NCBI GenBank assembly: GCA_964035575.1
Contig: OZ037849.1
Span: 1,488,001 to 1,552,000, forward strand
Source: Rhynchopus sp. YZ270_cl-10
Taxonomy: Eukaryota; Euglenozoa; Diplonemea; Diplonemida; Diplonemidae
DNA: 64,000 nt
Direction: 5' to 3'
The position numbers and the translations under genes were made by a program. Of this stretch, positions 37,306-48,015 are shown in pieces (positions within the stretch are counted from its first letter, which is position 1; each line of letters opens with the position of its first letter). The notes beneath the pieces were generated by a model. It was given only the letters and a program-made list of their open reading frames with translations, did no database searches and was not told the origin of the DNA.

Positions 37306-38731
37306 AAAAAAAAAGAGTAATGACTGTCTGAATGGCGGTACTACACTGAATCAACAGATATCAAAAAAACCAAAAAAAAAATAATCCCCCCAAAATAAAA
37401 AGAAACCAAGTAAGGTTGATGACGTTTTTGTTGCTGTGTGAGAGAACACAAAAAAACTGTGTTTTATATTTTTTTGAACACTGTTTTTACACAACAACAG
37501 AAAAATCAGCCATTTTTTTTTAAATCTGTACCTGCTTACATTTTTCCTGCCAGCAACCCCACTCAGGGGGATCACCCCTGCCTGCGTCCCAGAGGCGTTT
37601 GCACCATCAACTTCACTTTTGTCTGCACTTCCAGATGGGTTAAACCTATGGTCCAGTTAGATTTCAAGGGTATTCGCACTGTAGGTCAGGTACCTTTTTT
37701 TTGTCCGATCTTTTTTACCTTTCAGTAGAACAGAAAGTATTTGAAATAATTCGTTTGACCACTGCATTTTTTTTTAAAAAGAGTGACGAAACGAGACCCC
37801 CGGCCCCGGGGTTCATTTATTCAACTTATTTTTCTTGGTAGAGATATTTCGTTGAGTATTTGTACCATCAACAAAAATAGCCAATTTTTTCATTTTCCCT
37901 CTTCCGTGGACACATTAGCAACACCCTGGCAGCAGTGCTGCTCACCCCTTTACCCCTTTACCCTTTGAATCGTCCGATACTTACCTTTCCTTTATTGTCA
38001 AACCATTTTCTCATCCAGGCCTATTCAATGGTCGTCTCCGTTCAGGCCAAAGAGCCTTTAAGCGTAGCGAATATTTCTGTGAGGGGAGAGTGGAGTTTTT
38101 GACCCTTTTTTTTTGCGGTCAGTTTTTATGTCTTTTCCCCCAACCTCATTCTGCAATGGCAAACCACTGTCTGTGTTGGACAGCTACTTCACTTAACCCG
38201 GCATACTAGGATAGTATCAATAAAACAGAAGTTTAAACCCCCCCCCAAAAAAAAAAAACGCGCGACTCTTGCATCAATAATAGAACGGTGGAAGTGCGTC
38301 CTCGGGTGTCTGTGTCTATAATAAAACCCCCCAAATGATTGAAATACCCCCCCAAAAAAATAGTATATTATCATATGTGTCTTTGCCTTCCGGTCACACA
38401 CACCCACCACCTTTCTGGCTGATATTGTGCACCTCCGATGAATTTGATCAGAATATCCATTTCTGTCAAGTTGTAAACCACGAAAAATGGATTGTAGGAC
38501 TGATGGTTGGGGAGGTCCGCCAAAAGGGTGGGCGTTCAACTTTCAGGTTTTTTATTCTGGAAAAATAATCATCAGTGGAGGGGCACGCAAACCCAGCCAC
38601 CTCAACCCCGTGGTGTGTGTACTAAAAAAATTCGTCGTCAGTCCGTTCACGGCGCGTTTTTTTTTTTCAAACCTTTTATTCATATTTCAAATACTTCCCC
38701 CCTGTTTGATTATTGTTGTTTTCCAAGGTGG

Positions 38732-38751
38732 CTAAGCACTGAGAGGCTTAG
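38732..38751 (+). repeat. Repeat family R1 hairpin, copy 6
   Basis: CTAAGC, ACTGAGAG, GCTTAG: perfect stem with the loop longer by one base. Confidence 0.55.
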
Positions 38752-39340
38752 GTTCATCATCCAGTCATCTGGTAAAAACGTTTTTGATTTTTTGTTGTGT
38801 CAGTCTGACAGATAACAAAAAAAATCGCTTTTTTTCCCCTTCATTTTCTCCGTGGTTTTTGTAATCTTTCCGTTCCTCACTTCCCTATTTTTTTGTGGCT
38901 CCCTTTTTTTGTTTTTCTTTGCTCAACCCTTTTTCCTCAGTGTTTAATTTCCGCTGGTTTGTCCTGCGAGGCGTTTTACACTTGCAACTTTTGAACTATT
39001 TTTCCAGTTTTTTTTTTTTTGCGTTTTTTAGCACTCCAAATACGTTGAAATCAGCAGACATTGGAGGAGTGATTTTTTTTGTGATTTTTTTTTGTGATTT
39101 CCCCCCCCCCGGTACTTCTACGGAATACCGTAGTGTGCTCAACGAGCAACTTTTTGAGTGAAGACCTTTCGTCGCACATAGTCTTCCCGGTTTCTTTTTT
39201 TTTAGATGACTGAGTGCAAAACAAAGGAGGCTTGGATGCATCCTGCAAAAATTTTTCGTTTCTTTTCTTTTTCATCACGTGTACTTTTATTGTTTTTTTT
39301 TGCCCACCCGAAGAGCGCGTTTTTCTTCGGGGATTTTCTT

Positions 39341-39388
39341 AAGTGCCTGCGTCCGCCGATGAACGGTGAGGTGTTTGCACTTTCAACT
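39341..39388 (+). repeat. Repeat family R2, copy 3
   Basis: AAGTGCCTGCGTCCGCCGAT then GAACGGTGAGGTG, TTTGCACTTTCAAC. The outer AAGTGC/GCACTT stem is perfect here. Confidence 0.6.
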
Positions 39389-39860
39389 TTTCTTTTTGAA
39401 AATCTTCTTCTTTCCACCACACAACCCACACTTTGGGAACTTTTTTTCCACAACACACACACGGAATCACACACACACCCAAAAAAAAGTGACTTCAAAA
39501 CACACACCAGTTTTGTACCTTTACCGGCACTTTTTCTGTTTTCCTCCCCAAAAAAAAAATGTAGTTTTTTTTCTTCCAGACTTCAGAAGAAGGATAAATT
39601 TGGTATCTAAAACGGGTCAGAGGCCTTTGGGCTTCCCTTTTGTTTTAGACGCAAAAAAAATTGTGCGTTTTTTCGGATGGGGTTTTTACGACATATTTTT
39701 TCTTCTGACTGTGTTTTTTTTTTATTTCAAAATGGTGTTCAGTGTGTGTTCTCTTTTATGAGTGACCTCGATCTTTGAGGGTACTTAGCGTATTAGAGGT
39801 TTATCATCACGCTACAATCATCAACGACACTACTCGTTTCAGGAATATGATTTCCGACAA

Positions 39861-40469
39861 CAGGGTTTCCGCGTAGGCTTTTGGTCCCCCCGCCCGGGGG
39901 GACCAAATTTTGGGAATCGCAAAAAAAAAAAAAGAAAAAAATGCAGGCACACTGGGTAGTACGGTGCGACGCACGGTTTCATATGCACCTGTGACCCCAT
40001 CGTGCGCAGCAATCGGTTCGATTAGTCCAAAGAAGACAGAAAAAGGAGGAGAAAAAAAAAAGGACGTAGCGTACCGTGCGCCTGCGGCGCTGAATTGTTT
40101 ATCACCAGTGCACACAATCAATGGAATCCCAAGGTTTTGCGCGACTCTTCAAATTACCTGCACCTATCCAACAAACACCCTCACCGTCTCAGCTTCCTTC
40201 GCAAGCCGTTCAGCCTTCACCACCTTCACAAGCCAAAGAAAATAGGGCAAAAGTAGCGTACCGTGCGCCTGCGGCGCTCTTGCTGTCTTCATTAAAACAA
40301 AAGCACGTTGGCAAAACTGCGACTCGTGGCAATTTTTTTCGCCTGCGGCGCCCACCTCCCTCCCCTCTCCTTCCTGTGGTTGCAGGGAGTCGCGCGCGCG
40401 AAGCGCGCGCGACGGCTCGGAGAAAGCGGGGGACCAAATTTTGAGACCAAAAACCAAGCGGAAGCCCTG
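39861..40469. mobile_element. Non-autonomous hAT-like element (CAGGG ends)
   Basis: Ends CAGGGTTTCCGC and GCGGAAGCCCTG are inverted repeats with one mismatch; GACAA flanks both sides (39856-39860, 40470-40474), a five-base duplication. The interior carries two copies of GTAGCGTACCGTGCGCCTGC and a GCGCGCGAAGCGCGCG palindrome, motifs that recur in other elements of the window. No coding capacity. Confidence 0.65.
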
Positions 40470-41201
40470 GACAACTAAAAAAAAAAAATAGCCCTCAAAA
40501 AAAAGAATGAAATCATCAAAAAAAAAATTAAAAAAAAAGTTCTCGCTTCTCGCCTAAGAAGTGTAGTGTAGTGGAGCTCATCCTTTGGGTGTCACAAAAT
40601 ACAACCAAGTTTTCAAAAATAAATGAGAAATGAAACCAACTCAGCGAGGCCTACTTTTTTTTTTTGCCATTTTTTTTTTTTTTGAAGAGAAGAAAATATC
40701 ACCAAAAAAAAATATCCCCCCCCCCCCGCACCTCTCTCTTCCATCCCCTTTTCCAACATTTCTGACACCTCTGCACCTCTGACATCTGAAATACTCCACT
40801 CACAAAATCCTATATTCCTCACCGAACCACACATATTAGGCCAGTTGACGCCACGGGTCGGTTTAGGAAATTTGTCCATTTTTCTGAGAAATCGTGTCCC
40901 ATACCCCTCCCATACCCGAATGTCCAGCTGGTCTACATATTCCTTAGCTTTTTCTTTATTTCATTCATTGAATATCCAACAGAGATCTAAGAAGACCAAC
41001 TCTATCCTCTTCAGACCACCTTCCTTGGTGCTGAAGGGAGGTGCCATTTTGTGCTACTTTCTGCTATTTTCTGCTATTTTGGAGTCGTCGGCCACACCAA
41101 ATTCCTACATATTTTTTTTTTTTTCAACTACAATCCACCACCCACCACCCCAGAGTGTACACCCACCCGTACAACACCTCTCCCCTCCCCTCCCCCACAC
41201 G
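40470..41201. other. Upstream region of the cysteine-rich protein gene
   Basis: The frame is open from 40845 but the translated text before 41202 is not protein-like. It includes the third copy of the GCTATTTT repeat (41023-41080) and a C-rich polypyrimidine run (41140-41200) ending at the start codon. Confidence 0.6.
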
Positions 41202-44200
41202 ATGTTAGCCACCTCGCTCCTCATCGTAACCCTCCCTCTGTCCATCATCCCACGCCCCGTCATTCCTCCACCATACGTCACCCCTGGGTACGACCCGTTC
41301 AACATGCCAGGTCCCCATTCGTTGTGCCCGTATCTGATGTACGTGCAGTGCCAAGGTGCAATTCAATGTGCCTGGTCGCCGACCGAGAATCTGTGCCAAC
41401 CGAAGGTGCCGGTGATGGCGTGTGTTTCGTCGATTCAGTGCAGCGCTCCGGGGTCTTGCTATTGTCGCGACCCACGGTGTGAGCTGCAGAGTTATGTGTG
41501 TGTTCCAAAATACCGTGAACCGCTTCCTGCTGCGGGGGTGACGGCAGTGTCGGTTGTTGTAGCAAGCCCTGCTTCAGGAGACCTGGAGGCGACGAAGGAA
41601 ACGTTGATTGCGGCGTCCGCAGGACCATACGGGATGCTAGCGTACTCAGGGCTGAACCACACCGATGCCTGCATCATCTACCCGGTGCAGGAACATCCCG
41701 AAGGGTTTGCGGCAGTCGGCCTGACGGTGTTGCTGCGTACAACGCCACCCACAGCATCTGAGCCGCAGTACCCGAACTGCTCCATCGTCGCGCCTGCTGC
41801 GAAAGGGATTTGGGAGGAGTCGCAGATGATGGAGCCTGCGCAGCAGTGGGTGACGAACACTGTGCGGATGAACTTTGGGATCAGCATTTTGCCTCCAGTG
41901 TCGCCGGCGTTGAACGAAATCTATTTGGAGCGTGCGATGCAGGACTTCTTGAACACACTGCGCATCGACGGCTCCGGTACAGTCGACTCGATTGCGAAGG
42001 AGTCTGCCGACTTCACATCTGCGGTGGAGGACACACTGCAGAACACCTTCACAAAGGCAACGGACTCTGACTGGTGTGTGCAGCGTGTTGAGGAGATGAA
42101 GTGCACCAGCCACCTCACCAAGACGTACTCTATGGAGGTCGACGAAACCTGCGACGAATGTCAGTCCCGCCTGCAGGCCTTCCTCGACAGCGACCCACAA
42201 ATGCTCGTCAAAGTGGCAGAGGAGTGCAGCACCGAGACAACGTCCTCCCTGGTCTACTTCTCCTCTGTGATGTGCACACGGCATCGTGGTGTGCTCTGCA
42301 TGCGTCCTGTTGCTTCTATATTCTATCCATACTTTAATCAATCCGGAGGTGTCATCGGCCCCGACAGCACTGCAGCGCTTGCAGAACACTGTGGACCGTG
42401 TACCGTGAAGATTTCTGAGGGGCTCCGCGCTCATGACGCTGTCATCGGCTTCCTCCAAGGCAAGCAGAGCTATACTACTGCAATCCACTCAAACTTCTCC
42501 CGCTTTTTGGAGTACGTCTGCGGGTCTGCTGACCGCATCACAGGGCCTGCTGGCGTTCTGCCTAGCGGCGATACGTTCTGCGACGACACTGACATCCAAG
42601 ACACAAACGACGACGTCTGCGGCCAAGAAAAACAGAAGCAATGTGCCTTCAGGCACGCCGTCGCCAACGCAGACACCCCAACCGAGGTCGACCGCATCAC
42701 CTTCGCGTGCACACAAAGCAACGTTGTTGTGCCGAACGAACCGAACGCACTGTGCGGTGCAGTGTACGACTCCCGCAGCCCTGTGGTTGATGTGCTGGTG
42801 TCGGAGGCGTCGTGCAATTTGGGGGTTTTGGCGTATCTGCCAAATGTGCAGAAGTGCAGCGATGCGATTGCGACGGCGTATCCAAACGAGACAGTGTCGG
42901 TCTGTGATGCGTTGCAGAAGATGGGGTGCTGTGCTGGGGAGCTGCTGCATGCGTACCTGAGGCGCAACCTCTTCACGCAGCCGGAGATGGAGGCTGGGAT
43001 GCAGCTGTTGTGTCCGCTTCTCACCGTCCCGCAGCGTTGCTTCTTTGCGCCGCAGGGCACGCCGTCCGCCCCTTCCACGAAGAGCTGGCAGCTCGTCCTC
43101 AAGGTCTCGTCGCCACAGTACATTAGACTCAACAACGTCCAGCTCCTGGAGGCACTGCGAAGCGATTTGTCACTCTCCCTGCACGTCCCTGCGTCGCTGT
43201 TGGGTGATGGGGAGCTGAGCATCGTGGGCCCCGATACCGTGGTCGCAGCGTTCCCTTCGTTGGATTCCACTATTGACGCGACGTCGTTGAACCTCGCCCT
43301 GCGCAACAGCAAGGCCTTCTATCAGAGCTCGATGTACGGCGACATCACGCTGCTCAGCAGCAGCAGTGGGGTGCGCTCAGGGGGCGCCGAATCCTGCGGG
43401 GCGCTCATGACAACGTTGCACAATGTGTGCGGCGAGGCGGTCCTGGAAGGGCTTCTTGTTGGAGCAGGCGCCGCTGCGGATGGGTGGCCGGGTGCAGGGT
43501 TCTGCAGCTCCGCATGCTTTGCTGCTGTGGTGGCGGGGGTGGATGCGATTGTACAGAGCTGCCCTGGCACGATCGCGGCTCCTGTTGTATTTGTCGCAGA
43601 AATGGCCTGCGTCGAGCTGGACGGGAAGAACTGTTTCACCACCGTCCTCTCCGAGAAGGGCGTCGTCTCGACTGCAGTCACAACACTTCGCACTGAGGCC
43701 GCTGTGTCCGCGACACTCAAGGACAGCATCTGTGCAGAGCCCTGCACCGCCCGCATGCTCACGGCACAGCAACGCTACAACGCACGCCTTATGAACCTAG
43801 GCATCCAGCTCTCCTCCGATGACGACCTCGCGGCGTACAAGCTTGCGCTCCTCCAGGCGAGCTGCACGACCCTGGGCAACAGCACCGCCACCGATGACGT
43901 CTGCTTTTCCGACTCCTTCACGCAGCTCAACGCCATGCGCAGTCTTGGCCGCATCAGCGACACCTCCTCCTGCCCCAAAGGCGGTGACGACTCTCGCAGT
44001 GCTTGCGTCTCGCGCACCCTCCGGCTTGCGTCAGAATATCTGCTAAGAAACCCTTCCGCACCGTTCAACGCCTCAGGTGTCTTCAAATCACGTTGTGTGA
44101 AGAACGGAGCTACGTACTGTGGAGCGCTGTATGATACTGTCGGGTTGGAGTTAGGGTGTGAGCCGGTGAAGCTGAACGGGACGGTCCCTGCGGGGTGTGT

Positions 44201-45086
44201 TGCGGAGATTAAAAAGCGGGTCGAGGTGTTGGGGTGCTGTGAGGCGCGTCTTCTTGCAGGCATGGTCGAGTCTATGCAGGCAGTCGACCGGCACGCAGCG
44301 ATTGCAGCGCACAGTGCAACGCTTGCTGCGGTGGGTATTGACGTGGCCTCTCTGCCACAATGCCCATCAGATGCCAACGCAACCCAAGCCGTCACACTTC
44401 ACATCACAGCCGACTACGCATGGTGCGCCTCTGACCCCGAAGCATGTAAACACGCATTAACCGCAGATTTGCTCCAAAATATGGGCCTCCACAGCGCCGA
44501 AGCGCAAAACGTTACTGTCGCCTCAGCAGACGGTACCATTATAGTGACAGCCTCTGTTGCGACAGGCACGTCGTCGTATGACACTGCGGTTGCAGACACA
44601 CTGCTCTCCAACCGTGATGCAATCAGTCTGTCCAATACCAACCAATGGGCCCGCGAGCATACAGCAGAGCCCGTCATGGTGGTGTCCGCTGCGGCGAGTG
44701 TTATTGGGTCTTCGGTTGGCCCGGTCCCGAGCGGGCCGGAGGTGATCGTGCCGAACCCATCTGGAGACGGACCTACACCAACAGACGGTGCGGCTGCACC
44801 GTCAGATGCGGGGGATGCGATGTCCGGTGTGTTCATGTATGTGCTGCCTGCGTGTGGTTTGTGTGTCATGGCGTCTGTGTTGGTTATGGCATTGAGACGC
44901 CGCAGCAAGGCGACAGCAACAGGACCTGGCGCTATGGCTGTGATGAGCGACCCGATGAAGTGCGAGCACGTTGACATGACGGAAATTGCGAGTGCTGTCT
45001 CGGACTCAAGCACGCCCTACTGCAGGGACGTCTCCACGTCCTTCGTTGACCCTTCTTCGGTGAAGGATAGGGAAATGAGTATCTAA
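41202..45086 (+). CDS. Large cysteine-rich type I surface protein
   Basis: 1,294 residues from MLATSLLIVTLPLS, a signal-peptide-like start placed directly after a pyrimidine tract. The ectodomain is long and rich in cysteines and N-glycosylation sites. One membrane helix (about 1199-1221) is followed by RRR and a 70-residue tail. Internal duplication: a cysteine module at about 463-605 recurs at 890-1045 (CGAVYDS/CGALYDT and MGCC/LGCC landmarks), and each is followed by a strand-helix module (618-712 and 1054-1150) of SEA-like appearance. Two weaker cysteine modules precede each pair. Near the membrane lies a Pro/Gly-rich stalk (1165-1200). It is probably displayed at the cell surface or in the secretory system. 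I do not recognise the family; receptor or adhesion roles are guesses. Confidence 0.82.
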   Translation: MLATSLLIVTLPLSIIPRPVIPPPYVTPGYDPFNMPGPHSLCPYLMYVQCQGAIQCAWSPTENLCQPKVPVMACVSSIQCSAPGSCYCRDPRCELQSYVCVPKYREPLPAAGVTAVSVVVASPASGDLEATKETLIAASAGPYGMLAYSGLNHTDACIIYPVQEHPEGFAAVGLTVLLRTTPPTASEPQYPNCSIVAPAAKGIWEESQMMEPAQQWVTNTVRMNFGISILPPVSPALNEIYLERAMQDFLNTLRIDGSGTVDSIAKESADFTSAVEDTLQNTFTKATDSDWCVQRVEEMKCTSHLTKTYSMEVDETCDECQSRLQAFLDSDPQMLVKVAEECSTETTSSLVYFSSVMCTRHRGVLCMRPVASIFYPYFNQSGGVIGPDSTAALAEHCGPCTVKISEGLRAHDAVIGFLQGKQSYTTAIHSNFSRFLEYVCGSADRITGPAGVLPSGDTFCDDTDIQDTNDDVCGQEKQKQCAFRHAVANADTPTEVDRITFACTQSNVVVPNEPNALCGAVYDSRSPVVDVLVSEASCNLGVLAYLPNVQKCSDAIATAYPNETVSVCDALQKMGCCAGELLHAYLRRNLFTQPEMEAGMQLLCPLLTVPQRCFFAPQGTPSAPSTKSWQLVLKVSSPQYIRLNNVQLLEALRSDLSLSLHVPASLLGDGELSIVGPDTVVAAFPSLDSTIDATSLNLALRNSKAFYQSSMYGDITLLSSSSGVRSGGAESCGALMTTLHNVCGEAVLEGLLVGAGAAADGWPGAGFCSSACFAAVVAGVDAIVQSCPGTIAAPVVFVAEMACVELDGKNCFTTVLSEKGVVSTAVTTLRTEAAVSATLKDSICAEPCTARMLTAQQRYNARLMNLGIQLSSDDDLAAYKLALLQASCTTLGNSTATDDVCFSDSFTQLNAMRSLGRISDTSSCPKGGDDSRSACVSRTLRLASEYLLRNPSAPFNASGVFKSRCVKNGATYCGALYDTVGLELGCEPVKLNGTVPAGCVAEIKKRVEVLGCCEARLLAGMVESMQAVDRHAAIAAHSATLAAVGIDVASLPQCPSDANATQAVTLHITADYAWCASDPEACKHALTADLLQNMGLHSAEAQNVTVASADGTIIVTASVATGTSSYDTAVADTLLSNRDAISLSNTNQWAREHTAEPVMVVSAAASVIGSSVGPVPSGPEVIVPNPSGDGPTPTDGAAAPSDAGDAMSGVFMYVLPACGLCVMASVLVMALRRRSKATATGPGAMAVMSDPMKCEHVDMTEIASAVSDSSTPYCRDVSTSFVDPSSVKDREMSI

Positions 45087-46427
45087 AACATAAGGTACTC
45101 TAATCCTTGTCCTTTAGTGAGATTATTGAGAATGGAAACGCAGAGTGGGCTGAAGCAAAAGCCCATTTTGCGATACGATTTTATTGTATTTGGTTTTTTT
45201 TTTGAACAACGAAGGATACGTTTTTTTTTTATCCCGAACCGATAAAAGAGTGGGGGAGAGAATTGACCACAATACACGTGGACAAACTTACCCCACCTTG
45301 CTGAACACAAGATCTCCTAGGTAGCGTGCAAGCTTAGTTCATCTTAAAAATGTTACCTTTCCTTTTATACGGTGTACTTGTTACACACACATTCATGCTT
45401 TCTCTAGAAAGCATCTGACTTTATTTACAGACGTCCATCAAGCGTTGGTGTAACAAAAACCCACCAATTTTTTGAGATGATTGCCGTTCAAATCAACGTT
45501 TTTACCCACCAACGTTTGTTGGGTTTCTGTAATTGACAGATGCGGTGCTCGCCCTGTGGTGACGGCTCATCTGTTTAAACGATTTTCCTCTTTTATTTTT
45601 GACACAAAAAAAAGAACGATTAAAGTGACATTCACGATCCGATTCAAGGAACTAAAAAAAAAGGTTGAGTTGCGCATTTTCTGTTTGTTTATTGTTGTGC
45701 TTGATCCATCTTACAGTGGGTCAGTCGGAGGTGTGTGCCTGCATCAACAACTATCTCTGGATGTGCTGGGTTTTGCATGGATCTGTTAAGATTATTTTTT
45801 AACCCTCGGTGAACCAATGCCTGCGTCCGCCTATGAACGGTGAGGTGTTTGCACTTTTCAACTCCCCCCTTTTTTTTTGCTCTTTTAAAATTGAACAAAG
45901 CTTTTTTTTACCCATTTTTTTGAGGATTTGTGTGTCATATTCGGGCACAGTGGTTGTGTTGTTTCTTTCAACTTTCTTCTTGTCTGAAATGATTTTTTTT
46001 CTTCGTATCAGTCATGGGGGGTGAAACATCTTTTCAGATGATGTGGAATCTTTTCATCTTTTTCACATCTTGTCACGTCGTGAAAAAAGGGAAAAAAAAA
46101 AAAAAAAAAAAAGTGCTCGCACACGATCTGCAGATGTTCTACTCAATATTTTTTCAGATGAGTCACCACCACGGTTCGCACGGATCGCGATCCGTCAATT
46201 GCGGTACTTTTCCGGGGGAAAAAAAAAAAAAAAAGGTGGGGTGCGCACGGGGGTCGCGCTACGCGCCTACCGACTACCGTAGATTTTTGACGATTTTGCT
46301 CGGTACGTTTTTCCTTACTAAAACCAGAGAATCTCATATTTCATAGTAAGAGTATTTCGGAGTGTTTTTGCACACACATGTGACCCCACCGTGGAGAGCA
46401 ATCGGCTCGCGCAATCAAAAGAAAGCA
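45087..46427. other. Intergenic DNA after the surface protein gene
   Basis: AT-rich with homopolymer runs. Holds a GTGGGTCAGTCGGAGGTG repeat (45716-45755, related to 51745-51780) and an R2 copy. No credible gene. Confidence 0.55.
45816..45861 (+). repeat. Repeat family R2, copy 4
   Basis: AATGCCTGCGTCCGCCTATG then AACGGTGAGGTG, TTTGCACTTTTCAAC. Confidence 0.6.
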
Positions 46428-46435
46428 GAGAAAAG

Positions 46436-47166
46436 CAGGGCTCTCAAGATCCTCCACGAAAAAAGCAGAATTTTCGAAATGAGGAGGATTTCATTTTTGC
46501 AAAAAAACCCCCCAAAAAAAAATTTTCCCCCGCAACAAGCGGTCGTCGCGCGCTTCGCGCGCGCCTCCCTGACAGCCACAGAGCGGAGAGGCGGGTCAAT
46601 TTTGCGAGATGATAAAAACGGAAATCTAATCCTTTCTCTTGCACCATACGCTCCACGAACCGTACAAAACCAATACGTCTAACTCCAATACGTCTCAAAA
46701 TGGCAATTTTTTTGCAGCATTGGTCAAGTTGCATTTTTTGGCTGCAAAATGCAAGGGTATCCAAAGACATTGCCAACTCTATTTTTTTTGCGGAGCAAAA
46801 AAATAATATAAATGGCGCCGCAGGCGAAAAAAAATTAGGGTACGGTGTAAAAATGCTTCCTTTTACACCACATAATCACTCAACGAACCCTTTTTTTTGA
46901 GTAGCAAAAAATGAAAATGGCGCCGCAGGCAAATTTTTTTTAAAGCGCAGCCCTGGACGGTGCATACAGGCTCGGGAAAATATTGGGTCCCTCGGGGGAG
47001 ACAAAGTGACCCCCCACTATAAAACCCCGAGGAGGATAATCCTCCACCCGAGCCCGCCAAAAAAAAAAAAAAAATGGAGGAAATCCTCCACCAAAAAAGC
47101 CTAAAAAAAAAAAAAAAAGCCCCTGGAGGAAATATCCTCCCCTACGTGGAGGATCTTGAGAGCACT
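46436..47166. mobile_element. Non-autonomous hAT element with 8-base target duplication
   Basis: Ends CAGGGCTCTCAAGATCC and GGATCTTGAGAGCACTG form long inverted repeats (22 bases, one mismatch). GAGAAAAG is duplicated on both sides (46428-46435 and 47167-47174), as expected for hAT. The interior contains GGCGCCGCAGGCG motifs, a CGCGCGCTTCGCGCGCG palindrome and several GGAGGAAATCCTCC-type palindromes. No transposase frame. The near-perfect ends suggest fairly recent movement. Confidence 0.8.
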
Positions 47167-48009
47167 GGAGAAAAGGGAAAAAGAAAAAAGACAAAAGTTG
47201 GGTACCGTGCGCCTGCGGCGCTACTGTGTTCCCACTCAAAACACCACAATTTCATCTGAAGTTAGGTTTTCAAACCTGAAAATGACCCTTGTTTACGAGT
47301 ATGGGTTCATATTTTGCAAAAAATTTAAGTCAATAAAATTTTGTCCATTTTTCCAAAATGACCCCATCACTTTCTGCAATCGCACCGAATCGGACGATGC
47401 GATCGACAAAAACGCCCAAAAACGCACCCCACACCCCCTTTTTTTTCCGTGATCTGGACCCCAAAATTTTTGGTCAAAATCACGTGATCTGGGAACATGC
47501 TTGTTTTTGACCAAAGAAAAAAAATTTCTTTGCCCTAAATCGGGCGTGGTAGGTGATACAATGGCCCAAAAAATCTAAAGAAAATCTCAGATTGACTTTT
47601 TCTGGAAAAAATTTTTCAAGTCAAAATTTCAGCCAAAAATACGGTCATTTTCACCTGTTTTTTTTTTTTTTTTGTACGAGTATGCAATACGTCTGGAAAT
47701 GAAAGACGCGCTCGTCGATTGTCATGAGTTTTACCGTTTTCCCCTTCCCCCCTTGTGCTCCACCTCTCCACCGTACTTCAGGACGCGGGTTTTTCGGGGT
47801 TTTCGGGACTTTTGGGGTTTGAAAAAAAAAAAAGAGTATGTGGATGGATGCGATCAACAAACAACAAACAACGAATAAACAAAGAAGGGGGGGTATTTCA
47901 TTTTTTTTTTCGCGACGTTTTTTTTTTCACGATCAAGAAACGAAGTTGTGAGAGATTTCCGAAATTTTAGATCGTGATAAGATCTTTTACCCCCCATGAT
48001 CAGTGATTC
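47167..48009. other. Repeat-rich DNA between two transposons
   Basis: No gene seen. Contains a TACCGTGCGCCTGCGGCGCT motif, a diverged relative of the 9.5-kb tandem unit (47330-47420) and the second copy of the 168-base repeat. Confidence 0.55.
47674..47840 (+). repeat. 168-base dispersed repeat (partner 24488-24655)
   Basis: Same orientation and near-full length as the partner, preceded here by a long T-run. Confidence 0.7.
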
Positions 48010-48015
48010 ACAACA

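Larger units (their letters stand above)
28164..40844. other. 12.7-kb gene-poor, AT-rich region
   Basis: No open frame here looks like a protein: they are short, rich in Phe/Lys from T and A runs, and lack conserved motifs. Content recognised: a structured-RNA candidate (28592-28740), several copies of two short hairpin-bearing repeat families, a 54-base duplicated segment (32010-32062 and 37216-37305), a microsatellite, and inverted-repeat elements at 31329-31863, 36171-36575 and 39861-40469. Confidence 0.65.

Noticed and set aside
28164-40844. Many 60-180-codon frames rich in Phe, Lys or Ser
   Set aside because: They result from T and A homopolymers; no motifs, no start contexts, and they overlap repeats.
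40845-41201. N-terminal extension of the cysteine-rich protein frame
   Set aside because: The text is Pro/Ser/Phe-rich from a pyrimidine tract and a repeat, and the Met at 41202 begins a good signal peptide.
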